Shown: positions 63,291-64,000 of the stretch, piece by piece
How the letters are laid out: each line of letters opens with the position of its first letter
How positions within the stretch are numbered: position 1 is the first letter of the stretch
NCBI RefSeq assembly: GCF_037935975.1
Contig: NZ_CP149817.1
Span: forward strand, 248,001-312,000
Reading direction: 5' to 3'
DNA length: 64,000 bases
From: Teredinibacter turnerae
Lineage (GTDB): Bacteria; Pseudomonadota; Gammaproteobacteria; Pseudomonadales; Cellvibrionaceae
Position numbers and translations under genes: made by a program
The notes under the pieces: generated by a model
Database searches by the model: none
Told to the model about the DNA's origin: nothing
What the model saw: the letters and a program-made list of their open reading frames with translations, nothing else

Positions 63291-64000
63291 ATGTCCCCCT
63301 CTGATCGACGCCGTTCACATCTTAAGCAGCTCGAAGCCGAATCGATTTTTATTATTCGCGAAGTCGCCGCGAAATTTCAGAACCCGGTGATGCTTTATTC
63401 TGTTGGCAAGGACTCAGCGGTAATGCTGCATCTTGCCATGAAAGCCTTTGCTCCCGGCACGCCACCATTTCCGTTGCTGCATGTGGATACCACCTGGAAA
63501 TTCCGCGAGATGATCGAGTTTCGCAACAACATGGCGAAACAAGCGGGCATGGAATTGCTGGTGTATACCAATGAAGAAGGCCGGGCGGCGAATATTAATC
63601 CGTTCGATCACGGCAGCGCAAAATACACCGATATCATGAAAACCATGGCGCTTAAGCAGGCGCTGGATAAATACGGATTCGACGCCGCTTTTGGTGGTGC
63701 CCGCCGCGATGAAGAAAAAAGCCGGGCGAAAGAGCGGGTGTATAGTTTTCGCGATAAGTACCATCGCTGGGACCCAAAAAATCAGCGGCCGGAGCTGTGG
63801 AACTTGTATAACTCTCGTGTGAACAAAGGCGAATCCATTCGTGTGTTCCCGCTCTCTAACTGGACTGAGCTGGATATCTGGCAATATATTTATTTAGAAC
63901 AAATCCCGATTGTGCCGTTGTATCTGGCGAAACCACGGCCTGTGGTTGAGCGTGATGGAAACCTTATTATGGTGGACGATGATCGTCTGCCGCTGGCGGA
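63291..64000 (+). CDS. cysD: Sulfate adenylyltransferase subunit 2 (partial, runs off the window)
   Basis: The frame begins at ATG 63291 with AGGAG 6 bp upstream and stays open to the window edge (236 codons). It joins ATP and sulfate to APS, with CysN. The PP-loop motif [45 protein letters not shown] and [15 protein letters not shown] are characteristic. It lies 17 bp after cysQ, so it is likely the same operon; cysN or cysNC should follow outside. Confidence 0.95.
   Translation, partial: MSPSDRRRSHLKQLEAESIFIIREVAAKFQNPVMLYSVGKDSAVMLHLAMKAFAPGTPPFPLLHVDTTWKFREMIEFRNNMAKQAGMELLVYTNEEGRAANINPFDHGSAKYTDIMKTMALKQALDKYGFDAAFGGARRDEEKSRAKERVYSFRDKYHRWDPKNQRPELWNLYNSRVNKGESIRVFPLSNWTELDIWQYIYLEQIPIVPLYLAKPRPVVERDGNLIMVDDDRLPLA

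Overview
The window looks like a chromosome segment of a marine, polysaccharide-degrading gammaproteobacterium of the Cellvibrionaceae (Teredinibacter / Saccharophagus / Cellvibrio type). The reasons are long poly-serine linkers joining a GH5 catalytic domain to three CBM10 modules, a neighbouring GH9 enzyme, a Pseudomonas-like glmU/glmR/glmS neighbourhood, and an exosortase-linked exopolysaccharide locus. The genus is an inference; the sequence alone does not prove it.

Region 1 (1-9870) is AT-rich accessory DNA. It holds a RES-domain toxin with its upstream partner, an unknown membrane-anchored protein, a tiny glycine-rich peptide upstream of an ankyrin-repeat protein, an AbiE-type antitoxin whose toxin gene is reduced to a 24-codon stump, and a run of four ATGA-coupled small genes. 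It ends at 9851-9870 in a sequence that looks like the outer end of an older Tn7-like element.

Region 2 (9877-23905) is a complete Tn7-like transposon, 14,029 bp, flanked by the 5-bp duplication TTCAC and inserted 24 bp past the glmS stop codon. Its right end abuts glmS and its tnsABCDE genes are intact and translationally coupled. The cargo is an unusual three-gene operon: a DNA methyltransferase, a double-ATPase sensor kinase (MutL/MORC-like GHKL domain plus a histidine-kinase ATPase) and a receiver-domain protein. A small divergent putative regulator lies beside it. I regard this operon as the best candidate for an undescribed, possibly anti-phage, system.

Region 3 (23930-45637) is core chromosome: glmS, glmR, a PAS-PAS-GGDEF protein, a sulfide:quinone oxidoreductase, a probable copper TonB receptor, an IS630-type MITE, glmU, small proteins, a divergent GH9 / GH5_8 mannanase pair with a LacI-type operator between them, an rRNA m5U methyltransferase, a TraB/GumN protein, an S-formylglutathione hydrolase lacking its catalytic serine, and ferrochelatase.

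Region 4 (about 46236-64000) is an exosortase-associated exopolysaccharide locus, mostly on the + strand: Wza-like exporter, outer-membrane barrel, VPLPx-type sorted surface protein (opposite strand), rmlACDB for dTDP-rhamnose, the initiating sugar transferase, an exosortase fused to an EpsI domain, a PrsT-like TPR lipoprotein, a small membrane protein, a chain-length regulator and a rhamnosyltransferase-like GT2. It then runs directly into a sulfotransferase, cysQ and cysD. This order suggests that the secreted glycan is rhamnose-containing and sulfated, with PAPS supply and PAP removal encoded next to the sulfotransferase.
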